Shown: positions 48,791 to 58,648, numbered from the stretch's first letter. The stretch is DNA of 64,000 nt from Shouchella tritolerans (GCF_025770735.1 NZ_JAODPB010000005.1:248001-312000); one strand, 5' to 3'. Notes: generated from the letters alone by a model not told the origin. Numbers and translations are program-made.

Positions 48791-49900
48791 TTGAAATTGG
48801 AACGGCTGCAAACATTGCAAAGGCAACTCGGAGAAAAACAAGCTTGGTTTGCGTTTATAACCAGCAAAGAAAATGTTTTTTATTTAACTGGGTACCGCAC
48901 GGACCCCCATGAACGCCTCATTGCCTTTTTTGTTTTTCAAAACAGCCATTTTCTTGTTGTTCCTAAAATGGAAGAAAGCATGGTCAGAAAAGCTGGATAC
49001 GATGGAGACATTCTTTCATACAGTGATAATGAAAATGTTTGGGAAAACGTTTATGCCCGTATCCCCAAGCACGACCATCGTAGCTTGCCACTTATATGTG
49101 TTGAAGAACGCCTTGTCTCTTTTGAACGGATTCGCGCTTTGCAAGCCCTTGATAAACAGGTTTCGTTTGCTGACTGTGAAGGACTTTTAATGGAACAGCG
49201 CTTACAGAAAACGAATGCAGAGCTGCAAACATTGCGTGATGCCGCTGCCTTTGCTGATAGAGGGGTAGAGCTAGGCGTAGCCTCGTTGAAAACAGGCGTA
49301 ACCGAAATGGAAGTCGTCGCAGCGATTGAATATGGCTTGAAAAAACAAGGCATCATGGAAATGTCATTCCAGACAACCGTCCTCTTTGGCGACCATGCGA
49401 GCGCACCACATGGAAAGCCTGGCAACCGCAAATTGCAAGAAGGCGAGTTTGTCCTTTTTGATCTTGGCGTCGTTTTAAATGGCTACTGCTCTGACATTAC
49501 AAGAACAGTTGCCTACGGAAACGTTTCTGAACAGGAAGCTGCTATTTACCGTACCGTCCTTAAAGCGCAAGAAGCTGCGCTCGCTGCTGCGAAGCCAGGG
49601 GCGATCATTGGTACTGTTGACCAAGCCGCGCGCAATGTGATCACAGAAGCTGGCTATGGCGCGTTTTTTCCACACCGCCTTGGGCACGGGTTAGGCATTG
49701 ATGTACATGAGTCTCCCTCCATGCACCAAGACAACCATGACCGTTTAAAAGAACGGATGACCTTTACAGTGGAACCTGGTATCTACATACCAGATCGTTG
49801 CGGTGTACGAATTGAAGACGATGTTGTCATTACAGCCGCTGGGTGCGACGTAATGACAAGCTACCCGAAAACGCTGGACCCTGTGCCTGTTCGCTTGTAA
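48791..49900 (+). CDS. Xaa-Pro dipeptidase-type M24 peptidase
   Basis: Metallopeptidase of 369 residues starting at a TTG right behind GGAGGAGG. N-terminal creatinase-like domain, then the pita-bread M24 domain with metal ligands in [17 protein letters not shown] (two Asp), [10 protein letters not shown] (His), [10 protein letters not shown] (Glu) and VRIEDDVV (Glu). Likely cleaves Xaa-Pro dipeptides (PepQ/YqhT type). Confidence 0.93.
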   Translation: MKLERLQTLQRQLGEKQAWFAFITSKENVFYLTGYRTDPHERLIAFFVFQNSHFLVVPKMEESMVRKAGYDGDILSYSDNENVWENVYARIPKHDHRSLPLICVEERLVSFERIRALQALDKQVSFADCEGLLMEQRLQKTNAELQTLRDAAAFADRGVELGVASLKTGVTEMEVVAAIEYGLKKQGIMEMSFQTTVLFGDHASAPHGKPGNRKLQEGEFVLFDLGVVLNGYCSDITRTVAYGNVSEQEAAIYRTVLKAQEAALAAAKPGAIIGTVDQAARNVITEAGYGAFFPHRLGHGLGIDVHESPSMHQDNHDRLKERMTFTVEPGIYIPDRCGVRIEDDVVITAAGCDVMTSYPKTLDPVPVRL

Positions 49901-49919
49901 CTGTTCTGTCCAAGAACGC

Positions 49920-49960
49920 AAAGTGGCCTAGCGAGGAGAAGGCCACTTTGCTTTACCATT
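49920..49960. terminator. Terminator between the M24 peptidase and the secreted protein gene
   Basis: Nine-base stem AAAGTGGCC/GGCCACTTT, followed by a T-rich stretch on the plus strand; may also serve the convergent gene. Confidence 0.8.
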
Positions 49961-49970
49961 TTTTATTTGC

Positions 49971-50351
49971 TTACTTTGTCCACAACCATGTAAAACGCTC
50001 GCTGTCCCTATTCATCCAACGAATTTCTAAGCGTTCCATCGTGGGGAATTTAGCAGAAAGCCGATCAGCGTATTCCGCTTCTGTCGTTTCCTCATTGATT
50101 TGGAGCAAATCGACAATTTCTTCTACATGGGTCTGGGCTTCCTCCCCTTTTATCACGTAATTGCCTTTTTCATACTCATAATGGTTTGGGTTATCGTATT
50201 CCCATTGATGTTCGACTCCTTCTGCAATGACCGTCACCCGGAGTGAAAAAGATTCCATAAGCTCCGTCCCCGATACAGCAGACACAGGCAATGGGCAAAT
50301 CGCCACCAAAACTAGAGCAAACAACATCGTATACATAAGTGTGTGTTTCAT
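49971..50351 (-). CDS. Secreted protein of unknown function
   Basis: 126 residues: clear signal peptide (about 1-26, hydrophobic core then SAVSG) and an acidic mature part. The C-terminal half has regular Glu/Asp content and a Trp-rich end (EIRWMNRDSERFTWLW). No family recognised. Convergent with the M24 peptidase; ytkK lies upstream. Confidence 0.75.
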   Translation of the reverse strand: MKHTLMYTMLFALVLVAICPLPVSAVSGTELMESFSLRVTVIAEGVEHQWEYDNPNHYEYEKGNYVIKGEEAQTHVEEIVDLLQINEETTEAEYADRLSAKFPTMERLEIRWMNRDSERFTWLWTK

Positions 50352-50408
50352 TTGGACGAGCCCACCTTTTTATTACTAAGGTAGGCAAAAACATGTGTGA
50401 TTATGCAT

Positions 50409-51161
50409 TTACCGATAACGGTGAATGACGTCGACTCCACCAGTTACTTCAACCACCGTTCCTGTTACCATATCAGCATCATCTTCACATAAAAACAACA
50501 CCGTTCTGGCAATATCTTCCCCTGTCCCAGAGCGTCCAATCGGCGTATCACTGTCGTTTCGCTCCCGTGCCTCTTGAATCGTCGATTCTTTCATTTCACC
50601 CATAATGTTGCCAGGGCACACCATATTGGCAGTAATGCCATGCCCTGCCTCTTCGATGGAAATCGTTTTCATAAGCGAAACAAGTCCGACTTTAGCGGCC
50701 GCATAAGCGGATCGGTAAATCCATCCAGGCGCACTATTGGCGCCTTGAAAACCGTAAAAAACAATGCGTCCAAAAGATTGTTTCCGCATGACGGGGATGA
50801 CTTGCTGGAGCAAGTAAAACGCTGAATTCAAGTTGCCATCGATCATATATGCCCATTCGGCTTCGCTATAATCCATCAGCTTCTTTTTTTCAAACACGTA
50901 AGGACCGGCATTATGGATACACAAATCGATTCTGCCAGCGAAAGAAAGGGCTTGTGCTGCCGCCGTTTGCAAGTCCTCTTTCTTCGTTACATCCGCTTGG
51001 ACAAGCTGCAATTTTTTATGGGCCCACTTTTGTCGGAGTGTTTCAGCCTTTTCATTGTCACTAAAATAAGTAACCGTTGCACTGTATCCCGCTTCCAGCA
51101 ATCCTTCCACTACTTGTAAGCCCAACCCTTTCGTCCCGGCCGTAATCAATGCATGCCTCAT
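50409..51161 (-). CDS. ytkK: Short-chain dehydrogenase/reductase (YtkK-like)
   Basis: 250-residue NAD(P) oxidoreductase with TAGTKGLGLQ cofactor motif (about 8-17), NAG-type HNAGPYV, the catalytic Ser region with YRSAYAAAKVGL (Tyr-x-x-x-Lys seen as YAAAK) and a C-terminal GTVVEVTGGVD. Resembles 3-oxoacyl-ACP reductases; substrate unknown. Confidence 0.88.
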   Translation of the reverse strand: MRHALITAGTKGLGLQVVEGLLEAGYSATVTYFSDNEKAETLRQKWAHKKLQLVQADVTKKEDLQTAAAQALSFAGRIDLCIHNAGPYVFEKKKLMDYSEAEWAYMIDGNLNSAFYLLQQVIPVMRKQSFGRIVFYGFQGANSAPGWIYRSAYAAAKVGLVSLMKTISIEEAGHGITANMVCPGNIMGEMKESTIQEARERNDSDTPIGRSGTGEDIARTVLFLCEDDADMVTGTVVEVTGGVDVIHRYR

Positions 51162-51218
51162 TGCTGTTCACCTCTTGACTAGACGCTTTTATCCCAAAGA
51201 TACATGAGTCCTATTGGA

Positions 51219-51271
51219 AACGCAAAACAAAACCCAGGCTGATTATTTAGCGCTGGGTTTTGTTTTGCGTT
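51219..51271 (-). terminator. Strong terminator after the 40-residue gene
   Basis: Nineteen-base near-perfect stem from AACGCAAAACAAAACCCAG to its complement CTGGGTTTTGTTTTGCGTT, with a 14-base loop. It separates ytkK from the small gene. Confidence 0.8.
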
Positions 51272-51297
51272 CTTGTCATCCTATCGAGATAAGGACG

Positions 51298-51420
51298 TCA
51301 TTTGCTGCGACGCTTTTCGTCCTCTGCTGTCCCTTGGTAATAGGAATCCATAATTTGTTCATTGACAAGCTGCTCGCCTGACTGAATGTGTTCACCATTG
51401 GTTTCTTGCTTTTTTTCCAC
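51298..51420 (-). CDS. 40-residue protein, resembling YozQ/DUF4025 C-terminus
   Basis: Too short for usual gene callers. GTG at 51420 sits after GGAGGAGTGGGACA, a very strong site, and reads VEKKQETNGEHIQSGEQLVN then EQIMDSYYQGTAEDEKRRSK. The EQIMDSYYQGT part resembles the EQVSDDYMEGT end of YozQ/DUF4025 proteins (from memory). Highly charged, soluble, no signal. It has its own terminator. Confidence 0.65.
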   Translation of the reverse strand: MEKKQETNGEHIQSGEQLVNEQIMDSYYQGTAEDEKRRSK

Positions 51421-51499
51421 TGTCCCACTCCTCCTTTTTATTGCTCCTTAGTTTGCCTCTTGTATTTACTTTCTAACCCCTATTTACAAAAATAAAAAC

Positions 51500-51528
51500 G
51501 AAAAAGAGGAAGCACAAATGCTCCCTCT
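51500..51528 (-). terminator. Terminator after argH
   Basis: Stem AGAGG(G)AGCA/TGCT(T)CCTCT followed by TTTTT on the minus strand, between argH and the small gene. Confidence 0.75.
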
Positions 51529-51581
51529 TACATCTTTTACTCGGCTACGGGGCTTACTTAGATGACTTTAGCCTGCAAATA

Positions 51582-52970
51582 CTAGCCTTTTATAGACTGA
51601 GACAAAAGATCGTTTGCTTTTCCAAGCGCGAGCTTAACTTGTTCAAAACCGGTGCCCCCTGCACTGTTCCGGCGGCCAACAACCGTTTCAGGCTGGAGAA
51701 CTTCATAGATATCATCGGCAAACAAGCTGCTCGCCTCTTTGTAAACCTCGATAGGCAAATCGAGCAAATAAACACCCTTTTCAATTGCTGTGAGCACGAG
51801 TTTGCCCACTACTTCATGGGCGTCTCTAAAAGGCATTCCTTTTGTGGCCAAATAGTCTGCCAACTCAGTCGCATTCGAAAAGTCACTTGTGACGGCTTTT
51901 GCCATCGCATTCGTGTTTACAGTCATTGTTTCAATCATTCCTGCAAAAATCCGCAAGCTGCCTTTGACTGTTTTTACAGTGTCAAACATGCCTTCTTTGT
52001 CTTCTTGCATATCTTTGTTATAAGCTAGCGGCAAACCTTTCAACGTTGTCAGCAAGCTGAACAGACTGCCGTACACGCGTCCGGTTTTGCCACGGATCAG
52101 TTCAGCCATATCTGGGTTTTTCTTTTGTGGCATAATGCTTGATCCAGTCGCAAAGGCATCGTCCATTTCAATAAATTGAAATTCCTGTGCAGACCACAGA
52201 ATCAATTCTTCACATAACCGTGACAAATGCATCATTAGCGTTGCCGAAGCAGCAAGAAATTCAACAATAAAATCGCGGTCGCTGACGGCATCAAGGCTAT
52301 TTTCGTAAATGCCCTCAAAATGAAGGAGTTCCGCAGTGTAAGCACGGTCGATCGGAAATGTCGTCCCCGCCAAAGCGCCAGCCCCTAATGGAGAAATGTT
52401 CACCCGTTTTAAACTGTCTTGCAATCGGCCGTAATCACGTTCCAGCATCCAAAAGTAGGCTAGCAAATGGTGTGCAAACGAAACCGGCTGTGCCCGCTGT
52501 AAATGGGTATAGCCAGGAATCAGCGTTTCGACATGCCCTTCCGCCTGCTTGACCAGTGCTGCCTGCAATGTGCGGATTGCTTCCATGATTTCTTCGGTTT
52601 GCGTCCGCAAATAGAGGTGCATATCGGTCGCAACTTGGTCGTTCCGACTTCTTCCTGTATGCAGTTTACCGCCAACAGGGCCAATCTCATCAATGAGCAG
52701 CTTTTCTAAGTTTAAATGGATATCCTCTTGAGCAGCAGAAAAGACAAGCTCCCCTGCTGCTGCTTTTTTTTGCAGCGTCTTTAGCCCATTTTTGATCTGG
52801 GCCGCTTCTTCCTCAGAAAGAATGTGCTGTTTGGCTAGCATAGTGACATGGGCAATGCTTCCTGTAATGTCTTCGTCAACAAGCTGTTGGTCAAAACCGA
52901 TCGATGCGCCAAATTCATCGACCCATTGTTCTGCTGTTTTTGTAAACCTTCCACCCCACAGCTTGCTCAC
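51582..52970 (-). CDS. argH: Argininosuccinate lyase
   Basis: Final step of arginine synthesis. 462 residues from the GTG at 52970, which overlaps the argG stop (GTGA) and follows GGAGGT. Fumarase/aspartase superfamily signature [12 protein letters not shown] (about 281-292), catalytic region [13 protein letters not shown] and the His in TPGYTHLQ-like [11 protein letters not shown]. Confidence 0.97.
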   Translation of the reverse strand: MSKLWGGRFTKTAEQWVDEFGASIGFDQQLVDEDITGSIAHVTMLAKQHILSEEEAAQIKNGLKTLQKKAAAGELVFSAAQEDIHLNLEKLLIDEIGPVGGKLHTGRSRNDQVATDMHLYLRTQTEEIMEAIRTLQAALVKQAEGHVETLIPGYTHLQRAQPVSFAHHLLAYFWMLERDYGRLQDSLKRVNISPLGAGALAGTTFPIDRAYTAELLHFEGIYENSLDAVSDRDFIVEFLAASATLMMHLSRLCEELILWSAQEFQFIEMDDAFATGSSIMPQKKNPDMAELIRGKTGRVYGSLFSLLTTLKGLPLAYNKDMQEDKEGMFDTVKTVKGSLRIFAGMIETMTVNTNAMAKAVTSDFSNATELADYLATKGMPFRDAHEVVGKLVLTAIEKGVYLLDLPIEVYKEASSLFADDIYEVLQPETVVGRRNSAGGTGFEQVKLALGKANDLLSQSIKG

Positions 52971-54178
52971 AGCGTGACCTCCTTTTTCTCCTTTGTCACC
53001 ATGCTGTGCACTTTTGTAGGCAATCCCCACAGGGAAATAAACCCGACTGCTGCTGAATGGTCAAATTCATCATCTGGCGTGTACGTAGCCAGTTTTTCAT
53101 TGTACAAAGAGTAAGCAGATTTGCGCCCTTCGATGATCGCATGGCCTTTAAAGAGTTTGACGCGGACAACCCCGGTTACATGCGTTTGAGATTCTTTTAA
53201 GAAAGCAAGAAGTGCTGGTTGCAAACTTGAAAACCAAAGCCCCTCATAAATGAGTTCAGTCAGTTTCTTTTCGATAACCGGTTTAAAATGGGCCAATTCT
53301 TTCGGTAGCGTCAAATCTTCCAACTCTTTGTGGGCTTTGATCAGCGTCATCGCTCCTGGGCATTCATAGACCTCACGAGATTTGATGCCAACAAGGCGGT
53401 TTTCAACATGGTCAATCCGCCCAACGCCATGTTTGCCAGCGATCTCATTTAGCGTCAAAATCAACTGATCAAGAGGGTAAGCCTTCCCATCAATCGCAAC
53501 TGGCACCCCTTGTTCAAAGGTCAATTCAATAATGTCTGGTGTATCAGGCGTTTTTTCAAGCGGCGCTGTCAGCGCATACGCCCCTTCCGGCGGAGTGGCC
53601 CAAGGATCTTCAAGAATGCCACACTCATTGCTCCGTCCCCACAAGTTCTGATCAACCGAATACGGGTTGTCAAGATCAATCGGAATCGGGATATTGTGGG
53701 CTTTTGCATACTCGATTTCTTCGTCACGTGACCATGCCCATTCCCGTACAGGGGCCAATACTTTCAAGTTTGGGTTTAGCGCTTGAATGGAGACTTCAAA
53801 ACGCACTTGATCGTTGCCTTTTCCTGTGCAGCCATGGGCTACCGCTGTTGCCCCCGTCTGTTCAGCAATCTCTACGAGCTTTTTGGAAATGAGCGGTCGT
53901 GATAACGCCGAAACAAGGGGGTATTTTTGCTCATAAAGGGCATGTGCTTGCAACGCTGGCAACACAAATGATTCAGCATACTCTTTTTTCGCGTCAATTG
54001 TGTAAGATTGAATCGCACCAACTTGAAGGGCTTTTTGTTTTATAAACTCCAAATCTTTTCCTTCGCCAACATCGAGGCCGACAGCGATGACATCATACCC
54101 TTTATCGGTAAGCCATTTGACGGCAACAGACGTATCCAATCCCCCAGAGTAAGCCAACACTACTTTTTCGTTTGCCAT
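52967..54178 (-). CDS. argG: Argininosuccinate synthase
   Basis: Joins citrulline and aspartate. 403 residues from the ATG at 54178 behind GGAGGG; N-terminal ATP PP-motif [11 protein letters not shown] and [15 protein letters not shown] are conserved. Coupled to argH. Controlled by the ARG boxes upstream. Confidence 0.97.
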   Translation of the reverse strand: MANEKVVLAYSGGLDTSVAVKWLTDKGYDVIAVGLDVGEGKDLEFIKQKALQVGAIQSYTIDAKKEYAESFVLPALQAHALYEQKYPLVSALSRPLISKKLVEIAEQTGATAVAHGCTGKGNDQVRFEVSIQALNPNLKVLAPVREWAWSRDEEIEYAKAHNIPIPIDLDNPYSVDQNLWGRSNECGILEDPWATPPEGAYALTAPLEKTPDTPDIIELTFEQGVPVAIDGKAYPLDQLILTLNEIAGKHGVGRIDHVENRLVGIKSREVYECPGAMTLIKAHKELEDLTLPKELAHFKPVIEKKLTELIYEGLWFSSLQPALLAFLKESQTHVTGVVRVKLFKGHAIIEGRKSAYSLYNEKLATYTPDDEFDHSAAVGFISLWGLPTKVHSMVTKEKKEVTL

Positions 54179-54194
54179 GTGAATCCCTCCGCTA

Positions 54195-54208
54195 TGAATA
54201 ATCATTCT
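54195..54208 (-). promoter_or_regulatory. ARG box (AhrC/ArgR operator), start-proximal
   Basis: TGAATAATCATTCT on the plus strand, 12 of 14 bases of the TGAATAATTATTCA palindrome bound by AhrC. It lies 16 bases before the argG start codon. Confidence 0.7.
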
Positions 54209-54240
54209 CTTTTTGTTATTTTTATACATAAATGTTCAAA

Positions 54241-54268
54241 AAACAGTCGGGAACCTCTTCCCGATTTG
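54241..54268 (-). terminator. Terminator-like hairpin in the argG leader
   Basis: Stem TCGGGAA/TTCCCGA with a GAGG loop, followed by CTGTTTTTTG on the minus strand. It lies between the upstream promoter candidate and argG and could be an attenuator. Confidence 0.55.
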
Positions 54269-54285
54269 CAAGAAAATCAGCCTCT

Positions 54286-54303
54286 ATTAATGAATATACA
54301 TAA
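54286..54303 (-). promoter_or_regulatory. Second ARG-box-like site
   Basis: TTAATGAATATACATAAC, an imperfect ARG box, immediately below the candidate promoter, where a repressor would overlap the transcription start. Confidence 0.45.
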
Positions 54304-54335
54304 CTTTAACAGGCTTCCTTTCTTTTGACAAGGGG
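54304..54335 (-). promoter_or_regulatory. Candidate promoter of argG-argH
   Basis: On the minus strand TTGTCA, 17 bases, TAAAGT. The -10 is weak (4 of 6). Confidence 0.45.
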
Positions 54336-54359
54336 TTTCGCCAAATATTCTATATTAAA

Positions 54360-54392
54360 TAACCAGGCCTGATTGAGTCATTGCCTGGTTTT
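54360..54392 (-). terminator. Terminator after the EcsC-family gene
   Basis: Stem ACCAGGC with GCCTGGT around the gene stop, then TTATTTAAT on the minus strand. Confidence 0.6.
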
Positions 54393-55169
54393 TGTATAGT
54401 ATATGCGCTCCCTTGAATTTAGCCACCGTTTTTGGTAAAAAGCACGTGCAGCAGCGAGCGCTGCCTGTGTTTGCTTATAAAAACTATAAGCGCCGACCGC
54501 AGATGTCGCCAAGCATTTGCCAGCAACCTGTTTATTGCTTACTGAACGAATCAGCCCCCATTTCATCGATCGCAAAGCCAAAGACACGAGCAATTCATCA
54601 TTAAATAAACCTTCCCTTGATTGGTAAAATGGCTGGCCTTTTTCATGTTCGACAAGCTCTTTTTGCAGGAGTTCCCATTCAGCGAGGCGCGCATAGCGCG
54701 GCAAAAAGGACAAGTGGAGTAGACGAATCGCATACAGTGCCTCAAGTGCTGTGTCTCCTTTATAGCCATAGGCGTGGCCGATTAGAGCAATCGCGCGTCC
54801 ACACACATACAGCTGCGCTGGCAAAGTAAATGCCATTCTTTTGCCTTTCACTAAATAGGCTCCTTTGCCTGCAGACAGAAGCCGTATTTTGGCTTCCTCG
54901 CGGTTTAGCTTTTGTTCATGGATGATGATTTCTTGTTCACTTGCATCAACAGGAAGTGGCGTGAACGCTTCCTTTGCACGTTGTTTAAACCATTCATCTT
55001 TTGTGATAAATGGATGCAATTGGAGAACAAACGGTTCTATCTGAGCTAATGTGCGCATGCCTGCCTTTTGCAAAGGGACAGGCGTTGTGATTGGGCTTTG
55101 CGCTTGTTCGTATAACTGTTTTTCATACTTGCGTACTCGGTCGGTCATAAAGGCAATCCCCGTCTTCAC
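54378..55169 (-). CDS. EcsC-family protein
   Basis: 263 residues from a GTG at 55169 that overlaps the preceding stop (GTGA) behind AGGAGGAGG. The middle (AGKGAYLVKGKRMAFTLPAQ, then IALIGHAYGYKGD and EALYAIRLLHLSF) matches the EcsC family, whose members associate with membranes; the molecular role is not established. It is coupled to the YhaM-like gene and takes a place next to ackA and argG where B. subtilis has moaB (from memory). Confidence 0.8.
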   Translation of the reverse strand: MKTGIAFMTDRVRKYEKQLYEQAQSPITTPVPLQKAGMRTLAQIEPFVLQLHPFITKDEWFKQRAKEAFTPLPVDASEQEIIIHEQKLNREEAKIRLLSAGKGAYLVKGKRMAFTLPAQLYVCGRAIALIGHAYGYKGDTALEALYAIRLLHLSFLPRYARLAEWELLQKELVEHEKGQPFYQSREGLFNDELLVSLALRSMKWGLIRSVSNKQVAGKCLATSAVGAYSFYKQTQAALAAARAFYQKRWLNSRERIYYTKTRQ

Positions 55170-56101
55170 TCAGCTTCCTCCTCCTGATTAAAAGCCTTTC
55201 CGACAGCCATCTTTCGTTTAAACAAATCGAGATAGGCAAAGTCTTGTTCTCCGCCTTCCGCTTGCTGCAATGCCCGTAATTCTGTATTCATCCGCTTGAT
55301 ATAGTAATAAAAAAGCGCCTCCTTTGTTTTTGCTTGGACGGTGCTTGACAACCCTGACTCCGTTTCGCCATATTGGGCCAATATCGCGTGTTTAACCGCC
55401 AGTAATTTCCGGTCGTTTACGTCCAACCCCTGTTCATTAGCCGCTTGGCTGATCATTTCTGAACTTAAAGCCAAATGGCCGATTAACTCGCCAGAGTGGG
55501 TGTATTCAGGTGCAAACGGATCTTCCAATGCTTTTACTTTGCCAATGTCGCCAAGCAAACAAGTGGCAAGGGCCACGTCTTTGTCCAAGTCCGCGTACAA
55601 AGGCAGAAGTTGCAAACAAGCAGCGGCCAACTCCACCGTCTGCTCAAGCAAGCCCGCATAATAAGCATGATGTAATTTTTTAGCAGCAGGGATTGTTGTA
55701 AAGCGCTCGCGAATGGATCGATCGCCATAAAGCCTTTTTATGACAAGTTGAAGGACAGGGGACTGGATTTCTTCCATGATCATGCGCAGCTCGTGCCACA
55801 AATCCTCCCTGGAAATCCCTTTTTTCGACACCAATTCGGTGCGGTTGATCCCGTCTTCTTCAGTAGCTAAGCGAATCTTTTGGATCGTTACTTGTTGTTT
55901 AGATCGAAAGGTTTCCAGTTTCCCTTCGATTTTTACAATTGCTTTTGGTACAAATTTATCTTGTTGGTCATCTGTTATATCCCATAGCCTCGCAGACAGA
56001 ATCGTATGTTGTTTAAGCAATGTGAAATTGGCGTAGAGCGAGCCGTTAGCTGCCTGCTTAATTTCACGGTCCCGAATCAAATAAAAGCCATTGACTGTCA
56101 T
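55166..56101 (-). CDS. YhaM-like protein with degenerate HD domain
   Basis: 311 residues arranged like the 3'-5' exonuclease YhaM: N-terminal OB-fold (about 1-90; VPKAIVKIEGKLETF) and a C-terminal HD-type helical domain (from about 140). HHAYYAGL and the Asp of CLLGDIGK remain, but the HD histidine is Gly184, the second motif reads KHAILAQYG instead of a HilSHHG form (Gln243-Tyr244), and the later Asp is Lys/Arg (269-270). Metal-dependent hydrolysis is therefore doubtful. Coupled to the EcsC-family gene. Confidence 0.85.
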   Translation of the reverse strand: MTVNGFYLIRDREIKQAANGSLYANFTLLKQHTILSARLWDITDDQQDKFVPKAIVKIEGKLETFRSKQQVTIQKIRLATEEDGINRTELVSKKGISREDLWHELRMIMEEIQSPVLQLVIKRLYGDRSIRERFTTIPAAKKLHHAYYAGLLEQTVELAAACLQLLPLYADLDKDVALATCLLGDIGKVKALEDPFAPEYTHSGELIGHLALSSEMISQAANEQGLDVNDRKLLAVKHAILAQYGETESGLSSTVQAKTKEALFYYYIKRMNTELRALQQAEGGEQDFAYLDLFKRKMAVGKAFNQEEEAE

Positions 56102-56179
56102 TGCAAGACACCTCCGCTTCTATCTTATCTACTTCTTTCCGGAAAGGCAAAGCTTCTTCTATGTTAAGCATGATAAAAA

Positions 56180-56218
56180 AATAGCCCGCCCCCTTCGGTT
56201 AAACCAAGGGGGCAAGGC
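56180..56218 (-). terminator. Terminator after ackA
   Basis: Stem CCCCCTT(CGG)/(ACC)AAGGGGG then a T run (TTTTTTT) on the minus strand. Confidence 0.85.
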
Positions 56219-56227
56219 AAGCTGTAT

Positions 56228-57415
56228 CTATGATGTTAACCGAACCGTGTCACGCGCAATCATGACTTCTTCATTGGTTGGGATGACAATGATTTTGACT
56301 GGAGAGCCCGCTTTTTCAATAAACGCTTCTTTGCCGCGGACATTATTTTTTTCCAAATCGACATTAACACCCATAAAGCTGAGCCCTTTTAGAACACGTT
56401 CCCGGATAGTGACGCTGTTTTCGCCAATACCAGCAGTAAAGACAATCGCATCGAGTCCGCCCATCCGTGCCGCATATGAACCGACATACTTATGAATGCG
56501 AGACGCAAACACATCAAGAGCCACTTGTGCTCGTTCGTCTCCGTCTTTTGCAGCTGCTTCAATATCACGCAAATCACTTGAAAAGCCCGTTATACCTAAC
56601 AAGCCACTTCTTTTATTAAGCGTAGCCACGACCTCTTCGACAGATTGACCAGTCTTTTCCATAATGTAAGGAATGAGTGCAGGATCAATGTTTCCTGAAC
56701 GTGTTCCCATTGTCACACCTGCCAATGGCGTGAAGCCCATCGATGTATCAATCGACTTGCCGCCTTTAACCGCAGCAATGCTTGCACCGTTACCTAAATG
56801 ACAAGAAAGAATACGCAATTCTTCGATTGGCGTCTCCATTAATTCGGCTGCACGATGTGTTACATATTTATGGGAAGTGCCGTGGAATCCGTATTTACGA
56901 ATGCCGTATTTCTCATAGTATTCATATGGCAAACTATATAAAAATGCGCTCTCTGGCATCGTTTGGTGGAAAGCCGTATCGAACACTGCTACAGCAGGTA
57001 CATTTGGAAGGACTTCTTTAAAGGCTTTAATACCTGTAATGTTGGCTGGGTTATGGAGGGGAGCCAATTCTGATACTTCCTCAATGCCTTGAAGGACTTC
57101 ATCTGTAATAACAACAGAATCATTAAATTTTTCGCCGCCATGAACAACACGGTGACCGATGCCTTCAATTTCTTCTAAGGACGCAATAATGCCGCGGCCA
57201 GTCAGGTCCTTGAGCAAAAGCTTTACTGCCGCTGCATGGTCAGGAATATCTTCAGTCAATTCATGCTGTTGGCCGTTTGCTTCGATTGTAAAAATACCGT
57301 TTTTTAAGCCAATCCGCTCAACCAGCCCTTTCGCAATGACTGTCTCTTCAGGCATTGCCAACAGTTGAAATTTGAGAGATGAACTTCCTGCATTAATTGC
57401 AATAATTTTAGCCAT
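56228..57415 (-). CDS. ackA: Acetate kinase
   Basis: Acetyl phosphate to acetate with ATP formation in overflow metabolism. From the ATG at 57415 (GGAG upstream) it has 395 residues; the frame to 57520 is unsupported. N-terminal [29 protein letters not shown] and THRAAEL, and C-terminal GIGENS are conserved. CcpA activates it in B. subtilis; no clear site was picked out here. Confidence 0.97.
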   Translation of the reverse strand: MAKIIAINAGSSSLKFQLLAMPEETVIAKGLVERIGLKNGIFTIEANGQQHELTEDIPDHAAAVKLLLKDLTGRGIIASLEEIEGIGHRVVHGGEKFNDSVVITDEVLQGIEEVSELAPLHNPANITGIKAFKEVLPNVPAVAVFDTAFHQTMPESAFLYSLPYEYYEKYGIRKYGFHGTSHKYVTHRAAELMETPIEELRILSCHLGNGASIAAVKGGKSIDTSMGFTPLAGVTMGTRSGNIDPALIPYIMEKTGQSVEEVVATLNKRSGLLGITGFSSDLRDIEAAAKDGDERAQVALDVFASRIHKYVGSYAARMGGLDAIVFTAGIGENSVTIRERVLKGLSFMGVNVDLEKNNVRGKEAFIEKAGSPVKIIVIPTNEEVMIARDTVRLTS

Positions 57416-57551
57416 GGTTCTTTCGACTCCTTTTTTCTGTCTAACACGCATCGTTCCTATACCATTTAAGCATTCACCAGCCTTGATTTCAAGCACGGTT
57501 CGACAAAAAAGCGCATACATTTGAATTAATTAAAAAGAGCGGCAATTTCAA

Positions 57552-57582
57552 TAAAAAAAAGAGCGCTGCTCATTTAGCGCCC
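57552..57582 (-). terminator. Terminator overlapping the ytxK stop
   Basis: Stem GGGCGCT/AGCGCTC, with the first arm in the last ytxK codons, followed by TTTTTTTT on the minus strand. Confidence 0.8.
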
Positions 57583-58560
57583 TAACTGTTCAGAGAACCA
57601 TTTATTGATTTGTTTCATCATATCGTGCATCGCTTCAGCGTTTGAAAAAGACGGCAGCTCAGCGAGCAATGCTTGTTGAGGCGTTTTGACATTGTCCGCC
57701 TTTTTTTGTAACAACAAAATACTTTTGCCGTGTTGATTGCTTGAAAACATCGAACTTGGAAGCTGGAGAAGCCCTAACACAATCGCTTCCTTTTTCAAGT
57801 AAGCATTCAATCCTTCTGCTTGATCGCTTGAGAACAAAAAATTAGGAATGAGCAAGACTGCACACCCGCCAGGATGGAGGGAGCGAATGGCTTGTTCGAT
57901 CATTAAATGATGGATATAACTATGCCCTTCTTCTGCTTTCAACTCAAACCCTTTTGCGACATCATCTTTTGGATAATAACCGACAGGCAAATCGCTCGCC
58001 ACGATGTCTGCGTGAGGCAATGTAACTTGCACGCTGTCTTGGTGGTATAAAGCGACTTCACGTTGTTGCAAATTGGCACTTGCGAATGCGACTTTCAGCA
58101 ATGTTTCATCCGCTTCAAATCCAATTGCCTCCGGCTCATTTTTTACATGGTTGCAAACCGAAAACAACAAATTTCCTGAACCGACAGCGATGTCAAGCAG
58201 CTTAAAGCGCTCTTTTTTAGGGTCTATTAATTTTTGGACAAGATAGCCGATAAACAAACTTACCGCGTCAGGCGTCAACATATGGTTTGCCTGCACGGTC
58301 CCTTTCATTCCTTTTATGATAGCAAGCTGAAATGCTTTGCGCATATCTTCCCGTTCCCATTTTTCGTTTTTCACTTCGTTTAGCTTTTTTTCGAGCTTTG
58401 CCTCGGTTTCGTCACTAACTTCTTGCAAAATCTGTTGTTCAAATAAATTGTCGCCTGCTGCAGCCAAAGCATCTAAATACGTTCCCTCGATCTGGTTAAG
58501 TAAAATGTCAGCGCTTTGATCCAAATAATCAAACAGACGTACCACTTGAGTCGATTCCAT
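57574..58560 (-). CDS. ytxK: Class I SAM methyltransferase-like protein YtxK
   Basis: 328 residues from the ATG at 58560. N-6 adenine methylase-like fold: AdoMet motif DIAVGSGNLLFSV (about 147-159), acidic loop GFEADET, and a degenerate (D/N)PPY-like SDLPVGYYP. Related to restriction-type methylases but stand-alone; a DNA or RNA target is unproven. Lies between ackA and tpx as in B. subtilis. Confidence 0.9.
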   Translation of the reverse strand: MESTQVVRLFDYLDQSADILLNQIEGTYLDALAAAGDNLFEQQILQEVSDETEAKLEKKLNEVKNEKWEREDMRKAFQLAIIKGMKGTVQANHMLTPDAVSLFIGYLVQKLIDPKKERFKLLDIAVGSGNLLFSVCNHVKNEPEAIGFEADETLLKVAFASANLQQREVALYHQDSVQVTLPHADIVASDLPVGYYPKDDVAKGFELKAEEGHSYIHHLMIEQAIRSLHPGGCAVLLIPNFLFSSDQAEGLNAYLKKEAIVLGLLQLPSSMFSSNQHGKSILLLQKKADNVKTPQQALLAELPSFSNAEAMHDMMKQINKWFSEQLGR

Positions 58561-58620
58561 TTTCACACCTTCTTTTTTCCGTCCAACATGTCTGTCCTGT
58601 ATTGTACAAAAGCACAAAGA

Positions 58621-58648
58621 AAAAGTCCACTGTCACAGCAGTGGACGC
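58621..58648 (-). terminator. Terminator after tpx
   Basis: Eight-base stem GTCCACTG/CAGTGGAC followed by TTTTTC on the minus strand. Confidence 0.85.
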
